Origin: JBNLBT01 sp050303435
GTDB lineage: Bacteria > Pseudomonadota > Gammaproteobacteria > Xanthomonadales > Marinicellaceae
Length of the DNA: 15,172 nt
Direction of reading: 5' to 3'
NCBI GenBank assembly: GCA_050303435.1
Contig: JBNLBT010000078.1
Span: 1 to 15,172 of the forward strand
Part shown: piece by piece, positions 1 through 7,153 of the stretch
Position numbering within the stretch: position 1 is the stretch's first letter
Layout of the letters: each line of letters begins with the position of its first letter
Notes under the pieces: generated by a model
The model's database searches: none
Told to the model about the DNA's origin: nothing
The model's input: only the letters and a program-made list of their open reading frames with translations
Position numbers and translations under genes: made by a program

Positions 1-831
1 CAGCACCGGCGTGCCCAGCGCATTGGCCTCGGCATAAATAAGGCCAAAGGTTTCGGCGAAGGCGCGCTGTGGATAAAACACGCACAGGGCTTCAGCGACG
101 TGACGATGAATCTCTTTCTGAGGCAGCGCGCCGAGATTGATCACCCCCGCATCCTGGATCGCAGCGTCGGCGCGATAGCCTGGATTGGCAATGTACAAGC
201 GCATCTCAGGCAAGGCATCCCGCAGCACTTTGAAATGCGCCAGCACCTCGTCCAAGCCTTTGTTTGGCGAGGAGAAAAACACCAGTTTGTCGGGGTCTTT
301 CTGCACTTTATCCACGCGAGGTTGCGGCACCGGATTGTGGCAAAATGCAATGGGCACCGGCGCGGTGAATGCATTGACGAGGCGGCCCAGGAAGTGTCGG
401 TTGAGCCTTTGGTCGGTGTGCAGGGCGTGGGTGTGGGAATTGCACACCAGCGTGGCGCCTGCACGCAACAGCGCGCGTTTGCACAAAAAGAATTCGGTCT
501 TTTTGTAGGTGTGAATCCACAACAAAAGACGCGCCTTGGGGTGTGTCTGTCGGCAGGCGGGCAATAGCGCGCGTTGCCGCAGCACCACCACGGCGTCCAC
601 TGGCCCGATGTTCGTTTCGTCTTGCGCGCCGATGAAGCGCGGGTTTTCATCGGCCGATCCGGCCACGTTGCGGGCGTGCTGGCTGATGAATACCCGGTGG
701 TTCTGTGCCAGAATTCGCGCGGTCTGCAGCAGGCTGCTTTCGGTGCCGCCCATGGCCTGCGTTGCGGCGCTGGCGTAATCATACGGCTTCGGGTGAGTGG
801 GGTCGATGAACAGCAGTGTGCGCGGTTTCAT
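1..831 (-). CDS. Glycosyltransferase, GT4-like (group 1), C-terminus cut by window edge
   Basis: The frame is open from an ATG at 831 down to base 1, giving 277 residues without a stop. The N-terminus (MKPRTLLFIDPTHPKPYDYA) leads into a GGTE motif near residue 28, typical of the nucleotide-sugar-binding entry of GT4-like enzymes. Near the window edge the protein reads ETFGLIYAEANALGTPVL, the E-x7-E region that contacts the donor sugar phosphate in GT-B retaining glycosyltransferases. In between are LVFFSSPNKGLDEVL and a Rossmann-like stretch, as expected at the start of the second GT-B domain. Family members usually run 350-400 residues, so roughly 80-120 are missing. No signal peptide is seen, so it is probably cytoplasmic, acting in polysaccharide or glycolipid assembly. 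Donor and acceptor cannot be told. No good Shine-Dalgarno precedes the ATG, so the start is moderately sure. Confidence 0.85.
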   Translation of the reverse strand, partial: MKPRTLLFIDPTHPKPYDYASAATQAMGGTESSLLQTARILAQNHRVFISQHARNVAGSADENPRFIGAQDETNIGPVDAVVVLRQRALLPACRQTHPKARLLLWIHTYKKTEFFLCKRALLRAGATLVCNSHTHALHTDQRLNRHFLGRLVNAFTAPVPIAFCHNPVPQPRVDKVQKDPDKLVFFSSPNKGLDEVLAHFKVLRDALPEMRLYIANPGYRADAAIQDAGVINLGALPQKEIHRHVAEALCVFYPQRAFAETFGLIYAEANALGTPVL

Positions 832-856
832 GGGTCTTGCGGTTGAATTAAGGGCG

Positions 857-888
857 AAAAAAAAGCCGGACTGCTGTCCGGCTTTTTT
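857..888 (-). terminator. Rho-independent terminator after the P-domain gene
   Basis: A perfect 7-bp GC-rich stem (GCCGGAC/GTCCGGC at 865-871 and 876-882) with a 4-nt loop is flanked by eight A on the left and six T on the right. On the minus strand it ends in eight U, right after the stop of the P-domain gene at 908. The A/T runs on both sides could let it work in both directions, but no plus-strand gene ends just before it. Confidence 0.9.
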
Positions 889-907
889 CGGTTCATGCGT
901 TGACGCT

Positions 908-1633
908 TCAGGCGTTTCTGCGCACCAGGAACAACCCGGCAAACAGCAAAGAAGCAATCATCGCCAGCAGGCCCAGGTTGGTGTTGGTCGGAATAACCAC
1001 GGGCTCAGGTGGTGCCGGCGGAATCACGCCGAAAATCAGATCGGTGCCGGGGCACACCTGACCGGTGTCGCCATCGGCTGAATCGCCCACACAGATCTGC
1101 CAGTTGCCGGCCGACTCCATGCCCACGAAATCAGTGGCAAAGTTGGTGCCGACGCCACCGTTGGCGTTGTCCGGGAACGGAAAGTAGTTGCACAGGCCGT
1201 CGTCCTGACAAACAAATTGAGCGCCACCGATGGTGCTGCCCATGTCTTCAGCTGAAGTCGGGTTGCCATCGGCAAAATTCAAAATTGAAGTGGCGATCAA
1301 ATCGGAGCTGTCACCGAAAGCGCTGGACACAGGTTCACCTGGGCGATGGGCGATGTCCAGTTGTGTGTTGTCCGGAGCCACCACGCGCACCGTCAGGTCG
1401 CCGACCCAGGTGTGATCCACGGCCAGATTGGCCTGCAGGTCGGTGATGATGCCGCCAGGACCAGGCACGGTCACACAAGCCATGGAGGCAATGGTGCCGT
1501 CAAAGGCAAAATCGGGAATGGCTGTACAGCCACCACGCACAGGCGGAGCCTGGAAACTAAGATTTGGCTTGGCATCCTGTGCTACAGCACAAGAGCTCGC
1601 CACGACCAGCAGAATTGCAAAGTATTTTTTCAT
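908..1633 (-). CDS. Secreted P-domain protein with IPTL-CTERM-like C-terminal anchor
   Basis: 241 residues from the ATG at 1633. GAGG lies 6 nt upstream of this ATG, which is preferred over a GTG two codons earlier. A signal peptide covers residues 1-19 (MKKYFAILLVVASSCAVA). Residues about 48-193 resemble the proprotein convertase P/homo B beta-sandwich: the strand-turn WVGDLTVRVVAPDNTQL with a following RPG, then AGNWQICVGDSADGDTGQV. The usual N-terminal subtilisin-like or metalloprotease partner is absent. The last 30 residues are IPT, then NTNLG, a hydrophobic helix and RRNA, the layout of an IPTL-CTERM sorting signal, a tail family associated with exosortase H. Here IPTL-xx-WG reads IPTN-TN-LG. 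Seven cysteines are present, six of them after the signal peptide. It is likely exported and held at the envelope. Its ligand is unknown. It has its own terminator and a candidate promoter. Confidence 0.85.
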   Translation of the reverse strand: MKKYFAILLVVASSCAVAQDAKPNLSFQAPPVRGGCTAIPDFAFDGTIASMACVTVPGPGGIITDLQANLAVDHTWVGDLTVRVVAPDNTQLDIAHRPGEPVSSAFGDSSDLIATSILNFADGNPTSAEDMGSTIGGAQFVCQDDGLCNYFPFPDNANGGVGTNFATDFVGMESAGNWQICVGDSADGDTGQVCPGTDLIFGVIPPAPPEPVVIPTNTNLGLLAMIASLLFAGLFLVRRNA

Positions 1634-1639
1634 GTTCAC

Positions 1640-2193
1640 CCTCGAAAGAAATTGTTAAAGCAGATTGTTGCAGTACATAAATAAACTCTTGAAATTTTAA
1701 ACAATTTAAACTCAAGCGCAAGTATTTTTACATAAAAACCCGGCCAAAAGCCGCGATTCAAGGGGATATTGTGTGCCGGAAGAGCTGAAATCCAGCCATT
1801 GATTGTGCTCTCCAACCTGATCTGTGTTGATGGAAATGCACAGCGCCATGGGCAAGCCGCAGCGAATCTAATTCAGGTGTGGTCATGTGAAAGCCATGCT
1901 GTACAGCGATTTGATTGCTTTAAATAAGTGATCACATCAAGCAAGACTGAACCCCTGCATCGCCGCGCTGGCCAAGCCCGATTGATTGGCTTTCTGAACA
2001 GACATTATGGACTGGCCAGCTTGGGCTTTACAGAAGTGGGTGCTGCCCGCGCCGATGTTGATGGGCAGAACCGGCACGTTGGGGCCATGGCGAGGACAAA
2101 GCAAAGCCATTGGATGGAGCGTCCGGTCAAAAAAGTGCGGAATCCGACCTGTGAGTTGGTTAAAATGCGTGGTTTTGCAACATCATTCTGAGA
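1640..2193. other. Gene-poor gap between divergent genes
   Basis: About 550 bases without a convincing gene. The left 100 bases are AT-rich and probably hold the promoter of the minus-strand P-domain gene. The rest (about 1740-2190) has short open frames on both strands with no recognisable protein features, no tRNA-like cloverleaf and no strong terminator hairpin. A TGG-TTAAAA stretch at about 2158-2165 could be the extended -10 of a promoter for the plus-strand oxidoreductase, but no good -35 precedes it. The stretch may be a decayed gene or a long regulatory region. Nothing firmer can be supported. Confidence 0.5.
1694..1721 (-). promoter_or_regulatory. Candidate sigma70-type promoter for the P-domain gene
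   Basis: On the minus strand TTGCGC (1716-1721) is followed after 16 bp by TAAAAT (1694-1699). The stretch is clearly more AT-rich than its surroundings and would give a leader of roughly 55 nt. The match is moderate and several other AT-rich hexamers lie nearby. Confidence 0.4.
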
Positions 2194-2937
2194 ATGCATC
2201 CATTTAAACTCAAGCTTGAAGAATGCCGGCCGATGAACAGCGATTCGGCTCATCTGGTGTTCGCTGTGCAAGGCGATGCGGGCATCGATCTCATCGCCGG
2301 CCAGTTCATCCGTCTGTACTTTGGTGACCCAGAGAAAAAAATTTTTCGCAGTTATTCGGTGGCCAACGCGTTGCAGCACAACAGCGAAACCCTGCATCGT
2401 CTGGAAATCGCCGTCAGCTGGGTGCCCGGCGGTCTGGCCAGTGAACACCTGGCGGCCATGCGCCCGGGCGATGTGATTCAGGCGTCCGGTCCGTACGGAC
2501 GATTCTGTTTAAGCGATGAACGCTTGAAACATTATGTCCTGGTTGCCACCGGCACCGGTGTGACACCGTACCGGGCCATGTTGCACACCTTATGTGAACG
2601 CGTCGATGACGGCGCCCGGGTGACCGTGGTGATGGGCGCCCGCAACGCTTCGGGTTTGCTGTATGAAAGCGATTTTTTGGCTGCAGCGGCCGATCGCCCG
2701 GGCTTTGAATACGTGGCGTGCCTGTCACGCGAAGCGCGCGAAACACCGCACGCCAATGACTGCGAGGGGCACGTGCAAGCGCATCTGCGCACGCTTGAAT
2801 TTGACCCCGAAAGTGACATTGCCTACCTGTGTGGCAACCCCGACATGGTGGACGCGGTGTTCCAATTGCTCAAGGACAAGGGTCTGCCGGTGACCCGCAT
2901 CCGGCGGGAAAAATACGTCAGTCCCAAAACGCGCTGA
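2194..2937 (+). CDS. FNR-family flavin oxidoreductase (ferredoxin/flavodoxin-NAD(P)H reductase-like)
   Basis: 247 residues, about the length of bacterial Fpr-type reductases. Residues 1-100 form the FAD-binding barrel: RSYS at 52-55 is the RxYS flavin motif, and GGLASEHL at 79-86 and GPYGRF at 99-104 match the flavin phosphate and isoalloxazine regions. Residues about 112-240 form the NAD(P)H domain, with ATGTGVTPYRAM at 118-129 and CGNPDMVD at 213-220. The C-terminus (RREKYVS) resembles ferredoxin/flavodoxin reductases. No iron-sulfur cluster motif follows, so the electron partner is a separate protein. The start is chosen because the first barrel strand (KLKLEECRPM) needs it. The Shine-Dalgarno is weak (GAGA next to the ATG). 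It has no close operon partner: gaps of over 500 bp before and 137 bp after. Physiological partner unknown. Confidence 0.85.
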   Translation: MHPFKLKLEECRPMNSDSAHLVFAVQGDAGIDLIAGQFIRLYFGDPEKKIFRSYSVANALQHNSETLHRLEIAVSWVPGGLASEHLAAMRPGDVIQASGPYGRFCLSDERLKHYVLVATGTGVTPYRAMLHTLCERVDDGARVTVVMGARNASGLLYESDFLAAAADRPGFEYVACLSREARETPHANDCEGHVQAHLRTLEFDPESDIAYLCGNPDMVDAVFQLLKDKGLPVTRIRREKYVSPKTR

Positions 2938-3018
2938 AAAAATATGACCATTGGTCCATGCGACCCGGCTTGGGCATGCACTAAGCTGGGTGCAGATTCA
3001 ATTCACGCCGGGCAGTTC

Positions 3019-3046
3019 CGGCACTCAGAACCTTCACCGAGTGCCG
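3019..3046. repeat. Inverted repeat in the leader of the S33 peptidase gene
   Basis: CGGCACTC (3019-3026) and GAGTGCCG (3039-3046) form a perfect 8-bp stem around a 12-nt loop, about 30 nt before the peptidase start. No U run follows, so it is not a standard terminator. It could be an operator or an mRNA leader structure. Confidence 0.4.
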
Positions 3047-3074
3047 CGGATCGCACGCCAGCGAAGATGAAAAA

Positions 3075-4529
3075 ATGACAATGAAAAATCTGACATCGAT
3101 TCGAATATTGGGCCTGATGGCCACATTGGGCAGCCCGCTTGCCGGTGCGCTCGAACTTGAACCGTGCCACCTGGGCTCGCCCGGTGGTGCGCAAACAGTG
3201 AAAGCCGAATGCGGCGTGCTGGCGGTGCCGGAAAACCGCGCCGAACCGGCCCGCACCATAGAGCTGAAAATTGCCCGCGTGCGCAGCAACGCGGCGAACA
3301 AGCGGCCCGACCCGTTGTTGATGCTGGCCGGCGGACCCGGGCAATCGGCGTTGCAATCCTATGTGTCGATGCATGCGGTCTTCGCCGGCGTGCTGGCGCA
3401 GCGCGATGTGGTGCTGGTGGATCAGCGCGGCACCGGTGGATCGAACCCGCTGAATTGTGAATTTGCTGACTTTGAAGCCACCGAGGCCGACCTTTTGGCG
3501 GACCCGGAACCGATGCGCGAGGCGATTCGCAGCTGCGCCGAGTCTCTGGACGCCGACCCGGTGCAATACACCACCACCAACAGCATCCATGACCTTGAAG
3601 CGGTGCGTCAGGCGCTGGGCATTGAGCGCTGGAATCTGTTGGGCATTTCCTATGGCACCCGCAAAGCATTGACCTACATGAAACTGTATCCGGATGCATT
3701 GCGTGCGGTGGTGCTGGACGGCGTGGTGCCGCAACAGGAGGCGCTGCTGTCGTCGCATGAACGCAATCTGCAAGCCGCGTTGCGAAAAATTGGATCCCTG
3801 TACACCGGCGATGCCACCTGTGGTGCTGAATTTGGTGACGTGTTTGCGGGGCTGTGGCGTTTGCTGGACCGTCTGGAAGAAGCGCCTGAAACATTGCGAC
3901 TGGCCGATCCGGTCACCGGTGAAATGCGGGATTTCCGTCTGGACAAACTCAGCGCTGCAACCGCGCTGCGCATGTTCAGCTACAGCGCCAACACCATCGG
4001 CATGATTCCCTTGTTGATTCATCGGGCCAACAACGGTTCACCGGAAACCCTGGCTTATCAGGCAATCACCGTAGCCAACGCCCTGTCTCAGTCGCTCAGC
4101 AGTGGTCTTGAGTTGTCGGTGGTGTGCAGTGAGGATGAACCTTTTTACGGAGAAGAGTCGGCCTCGCAGCAGAATTTTTTTGGCGAGCAGGTGTTTGAAA
4201 TGATGGCCCTGCGTTGCAATGAATGGCCTCACATTGATGCGTCGCCCGACTTTAAAGCGCCGGTGGCGTCTGATTTGCCGGTGCTGCTGTTGTCCGGTGA
4301 ACTGGATCCGGTGACACCGCCGGCTTTTGCCGAGCGCGCGGCCGAAACACTGACCAACGCCCGCCATCTGGTTGTCAAAGGCCAGGGCCACAACGTGTTT
4401 GTGCAGGGCTGCATGCCCGGCATCATGGCAGAATTCATCGAGGATCCGGCCGCAGAACTTGACACCGACTGCATGCAGCACTTCGACTACACGCCGTTTT
4501 TTATCAACCTGATGGGACCGAAAGAATGA
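3075..4529 (+). CDS. Secreted alpha/beta-hydrolase, S33 peptidase family (TAP-like C-terminus)
   Basis: 484 residues. A signal peptide is likely (residues 1-25, ending SPLAGA). The catalytic layout of proline iminopeptidase/tripeptidyl aminopeptidase enzymes is complete: oxyanion-hole motif GGPGQSA (86-92), DQRGTGGSNPL (116-126), nucleophile Ser192 in GISYG, Asp411 in SGELDPVTPP, and His439 in GQGHN. The Asp and His lie in the C-terminal segment typical of TAP-like proteins. The family removes N-terminal residues or short peptides from peptides and some also cleave esters; the exact substrate cannot be read. It probably works in the periplasm or outside. Its stop overlaps the natA start by ATGA, and natA-natB overlap the same way, so all three are probably translated together. 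A second ATG two codons in is equally possible. Confidence 0.9.
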   Translation: MTMKNLTSIRILGLMATLGSPLAGALELEPCHLGSPGGAQTVKAECGVLAVPENRAEPARTIELKIARVRSNAANKRPDPLLMLAGGPGQSALQSYVSMHAVFAGVLAQRDVVLVDQRGTGGSNPLNCEFADFEATEADLLADPEPMREAIRSCAESLDADPVQYTTTNSIHDLEAVRQALGIERWNLLGISYGTRKALTYMKLYPDALRAVVLDGVVPQQEALLSSHERNLQAALRKIGSLYTGDATCGAEFGDVFAGLWRLLDRLEEAPETLRLADPVTGEMRDFRLDKLSAATALRMFSYSANTIGMIPLLIHRANNGSPETLAYQAITVANALSQSLSSGLELSVVCSEDEPFYGEESASQQNFFGEQVFEMMALRCNEWPHIDASPDFKAPVASDLPVLLLSGELDPVTPPAFAERAAETLTNARHLVVKGQGHNVFVQGCMPGIMAEFIEDPAAELDTDCMQHFDYTPFFINLMGPKE

Positions 4530-5254
4530 TTGCCGCTGAACATTTGAAAAAATCGTTTGGTGATGTGGCCGCGGTGCGTGACGTGACGTTGCGCGCTGAA
4601 GACGGCCAGATCACCGCCTTGCTGGGTGCCAACGGGGCCGGCAAAACCACCTCATTGCGCATGATTTATGCGCTGGTGACGCCGCAGCAGGGGCGCGTCA
4701 TGATCGACGGCATCAATCCGGTGGAAGAACCGCTGGTGGCGCGCAAGCGGATCGGTGTTTTGCCCGACGCACGGGGTCTGTACACGCGGCTCACGGCGCG
4801 TGAGAACATTGAGTATTTCGGCCGACTGCACGGCATGAACGAAGGCGATCTGAAGAGCCGCACCGATGAATTGATCGAACGGCTGGGCATCACCCGTTTT
4901 GCTGATCGCAAGACCGAAGGGTTCTCACAGGGACAGCGGGTCAAGGTGGCGCTGGCCCGTTCCATCGTGCACGACCCGCAAAACATCATGCTGGATGAAC
5001 CGACCAATGGATTGGACGTGATGAGCACCCGCGCGGTGCGCCGCTTTCTGCGCGACGAACGCGCCAAAGGCAAATGCATTCTGTTTTCATCGCACGTGAT
5101 GCAGGAAGTCTCGGCGGTGTGTGATCGCATTGTGATCATCAGCGACGGCGTGATCAAGGCCAGCGGCAGTGAAGCCGAGATATTGCAAATGACCGGCGAG
5201 GCGCAGCTGGAAGACGCCTTCGTGTCGCTGGTCAATGAAGGAGAAGACACATGA
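4526..5254 (+). CDS. natA: ABC transporter ATP-binding protein, NatA type
   Basis: 242 residues with all ATPase motifs: Walker A GANGAGKT (34-41), signature FSQGQ (133-137), Walker B IMLDEP (154-159), D-loop region NGLD and H-loop His190 in FSSHVMQEV. The Q-loop region reads GVLPDARGLYTRLT, with Asp where most ABC ATPases carry Gln. From memory this is usual for proteobacterial NatA-like proteins. It energises the membrane partner encoded next. Named NatA pairs export sodium in Bacillus subtilis, but in proteobacteria the substrate is usually unproven. The start overlaps the peptidase stop (ATGA) and its own stop overlaps the natB start (ATGA), so strict 1:1 translation coupling is likely. 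Confidence 0.9.
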   Translation: MIAAEHLKKSFGDVAAVRDVTLRAEDGQITALLGANGAGKTTSLRMIYALVTPQQGRVMIDGINPVEEPLVARKRIGVLPDARGLYTRLTARENIEYFGRLHGMNEGDLKSRTDELIERLGITRFADRKTEGFSQGQRVKVALARSIVHDPQNIMLDEPTNGLDVMSTRAVRRFLRDERAKGKCILFSSHVMQEVSAVCDRIVIISDGVIKASGSEAEILQMTGEAQLEDAFVSLVNEGEDT

Positions 5255-6432
5255 AATCGCCTTTTTCCATCGTCATGATGAAGGAGATCATTGAAAACCT
5301 CAGAGATCGCCGCACCATCACCTCTTCCATCGTCATGGGTTCCCTGTTGGGGCCAATTCTGTTTGTCATGATGATCAATTTCTCGGTCAAAATGCGTCAG
5401 GACAAAGCCGAAGCGGCGCTGGAAGTGCCGGTCATCAACATGGCCGGTGCTGAATCCCTGACCGCGTTTCTGAAACGCCAGGGCGTGAAAATACTCAGCG
5501 CCAACAAGGCCCCTGAACAAATCATTCGCGACAAAGACCACGACGCCGTGCTGGAAATTGACGCCGGCTACAGCGAAGATTTCGCCGCCGGGCGTCCGGC
5601 CAAAGTCAAACTGTATTACGACGATTCAGCCAAAGGCGCCGCCGGCGTGACGGTCACACGCATTAAACAGATGATCGCCGCCTATTCCGGCACCATTGGC
5701 GCTTCACGCCTGCAATTGCGCGGCGTCAGCCCCTCTCTGATGCAGGCGGTGTACATCGAAGACCGCGACACCTCCACCGCCGAAAGCCGTGGCGCCATGG
5801 TGATGAGCTTCCTGCCGTATTTCCTGATCATGGGCCTGTTTATGGGCAGCATGTATCTGGCGATTGACACCACCGCGGGTGAAAAGGAGCGTAAATCCAT
5901 GGAGCCGCTGTTCATCAATCCGGTCAGCCGCACACAGATATTATCCGGCAAGCTGGCGGCAACGTTCATCTTCGGGCTGGCCACGCTGGTGTTCACTCTG
6001 GCGGCGTTTCGACTCAGCATCCCGTTTCTGCCGCTGCAAGAATTGGGCATGACGGTGTCGCTGGGGCTGGAAAAAATGGCCGTATTGCTGGTCATTCTGG
6101 TGCCGGTGGCTTTGATGGCCGCGTCATTGCAGACCATCATAGCCGCGTTCAGCAAAAATTTTCGCGAGGCGCAGACTTATGTGTCGTTGATCATGTTTGT
6201 GCCGATGATTCCGAGCATGCTGCTGATGTTTATGCCGGTGAAAGAAAAGTTGTGGATGATGTTCATTCCGATCCTGGGACAGAATCTGATCATCAACCAG
6301 ATGATGCGCGGCGATGCGGTCGGCATGATCTCAATTCTGGCGGTGTTCAGTGGCACGCTGGTGTTGGCGATAATTCTTGCATGGATGGCGGTCAGGCTGT
6401 ATAACAAAGAATCCATGTTATTTGCGGATTGA
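5251..6432 (+). CDS. natB: ABC-2 type transporter permease, NatB type
   Basis: 393 residues with the ABC-2 exporter layout: one N-terminal membrane helix (about 23-45), a large extracytoplasmic domain (about 46-180), then about five helices (roughly 182-204, 233-255, 275-297, 308-328 and 357-380). Between the second and third helices is the cytoplasmic coupling segment GEKERKSMEPLFINPVSR (210-227), a hallmark of NatB-like permeases. It pairs with the ATPase encoded just upstream and overlaps it by ATGA. Substrate is unknown. The linked secreted peptidase suggests peptide-like or toxic compounds rather than sodium, but that is inference. Confidence 0.9.
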   Translation: MKSPFSIVMMKEIIENLRDRRTITSSIVMGSLLGPILFVMMINFSVKMRQDKAEAALEVPVINMAGAESLTAFLKRQGVKILSANKAPEQIIRDKDHDAVLEIDAGYSEDFAAGRPAKVKLYYDDSAKGAAGVTVTRIKQMIAAYSGTIGASRLQLRGVSPSLMQAVYIEDRDTSTAESRGAMVMSFLPYFLIMGLFMGSMYLAIDTTAGEKERKSMEPLFINPVSRTQILSGKLAATFIFGLATLVFTLAAFRLSIPFLPLQELGMTVSLGLEKMAVLLVILVPVALMAASLQTIIAAFSKNFREAQTYVSLIMFVPMIPSMLLMFMPVKEKLWMMFIPILGQNLIINQMMRGDAVGMISILAVFSGTLVLAIILAWMAVRLYNKESMLFAD

Positions 6433-6443
6433 GTCGAACCACC

Positions 6444-7001
6444 ATGAAAACATTCTTGTTTCTGGCGCTGTTGTTTGCACAGGCAGTACCGGCCGCGGAA
6501 GGCGAAGACGAAAAGAAAATCTATAAATACAAAGACGCAGACGGCGTGATTCATTACACCGAAAACCCGCCTGGAGAAGATTACCAGGAAGCGGATCTGC
6601 CACAGCTGAATGTGATGCCGGCCGATGATCCACCGCCGGCCACGCGCGCACCTGCGAACAGAACCACTTCGAACTCAAGCGTTGGGAACGACGCCGGCGA
6701 TGGCGTGATGTACGCGCGTTTCAGAATCACTTCGCCGCAAGCGGAGGAAAACATCTGGGGCAGTGGCGGATCTTTGAGTGCCAGCGTTGATTTCAAAGGA
6801 CAACTGGCCAAAAACCATCAGATCCAGTTTGTGGTGGACGGCAAACCCCAGCCGCCCGAGCGCGGAAAAACCCAGACACTGGGACAGATCGCGCGAGGAA
6901 CCCACACACTGCAGGCACAGATTGTGCAGCAAGGAGGTGGCGCCGTTATGGTCAGTACCCGGCCCATCACATTCTACATGCATCAGCATTCAAAAAAGTA
7001 G
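6444..7001 (+). CDS. Exported DUF4124 protein with Ig-like C-terminal domain
   Basis: 185 residues from the ATG at 6444. A longer frame from a TTG at 6429 would overlap the natB stop but would spoil the signal peptide, so the ATG is preferred. Residues 1-18 form a signal peptide (ending VPAA). DUF4124 follows with the typical IYKYKDADGVIHYTENPP (26-43). After a proline- and serine-rich linker (about 60-88), residues 93-179 look like a small beta-sandwich (ITSPQAEENIWGSGG, then RGTHTLQAQI) often fused to DUF4124. Function is unknown; such proteins are abundant in gammaproteobacterial envelopes. It lies 11 nt after natB and could be the last gene of that operon. The Shine-Dalgarno is weak. Confidence 0.85.
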   Translation: MKTFLFLALLFAQAVPAAEGEDEKKIYKYKDADGVIHYTENPPGEDYQEADLPQLNVMPADDPPPATRAPANRTTSNSSVGNDAGDGVMYARFRITSPQAEENIWGSGGSLSASVDFKGQLAKNHQIQFVVDGKPQPPERGKTQTLGQIARGTHTLQAQIVQQGGGAVMVSTRPITFYMHQHSKK

Positions 7002-7004
7002 GCA

Positions 7005-7019
7005 GCCGGTTGGACCGGC
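7005..7019 (+). terminator. Short hairpin after the DUF4124 gene
   Basis: GCCGGT (7005-7010) and ACCGGC (7014-7019) form a 6-bp stem with a 3-nt loop starting 4 nt after the stop codon. There is no U run, so it may only protect the mRNA 3' end or help Rho-dependent termination. Confidence 0.3.
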
Positions 7020-7098
7020 GATCGCGGGTGGCGCCGGAGCGCGAGCGGGTGCCCACGAAAAAAGGCACTTAAAGCACCACCGCGCCGTTTCACAAGGC

Positions 7099-7127
7099 TT
7101 GACCTGATAAGCTACGAAGATTATCAT
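7099..7127 (+). promoter_or_regulatory. Sigma70-type promoter for the Asp-box protein gene
   Basis: TTGACC (7099-7104) and TATCAT (7122-7127) are 17 bp apart, close to consensus in sequence and spacing. Transcription would start near 7134, giving about 20 nt of leader before the ATG at 7154. An ATG at 7142 would leave almost no leader, which supports the later start. Confidence 0.7.
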
Positions 7128-7153
7128 AGAACCTCCGAGCAATGGAGATCCGC

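Noticed and set aside
1712..1849. A 45-codon minus-strand frame with a protein-like look
   Set aside because: No ribosome binding site, no recognisable motif, and it runs into the probable promoter of the P-domain gene. Kept only as a possibility in the gap finding.
1928..2191. An 87-codon plus-strand open frame before the oxidoreductase
   Set aside because: No start signal or family resemblance; composition looks random.
2946..2956. Small palindrome GACCA-T-TGGTC after the oxidoreductase gene
   Set aside because: Five-base arms, no U run and no conserved context; too short to call.
3003..4022. Long minus-strand frame of 339 codons opposite the peptidase
   Set aside because: Rich in His, Gln and Arg, as expected from a shadow of a GC-rich gene; the opposite strand has a complete catalytic protein.
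4749..4830. NatA lacking the usual Q-loop Gln as a sign of a dead ATPase
   Set aside because: All other motifs are intact and, from memory, the LPDARGLY form is common in NatA-like proteins.
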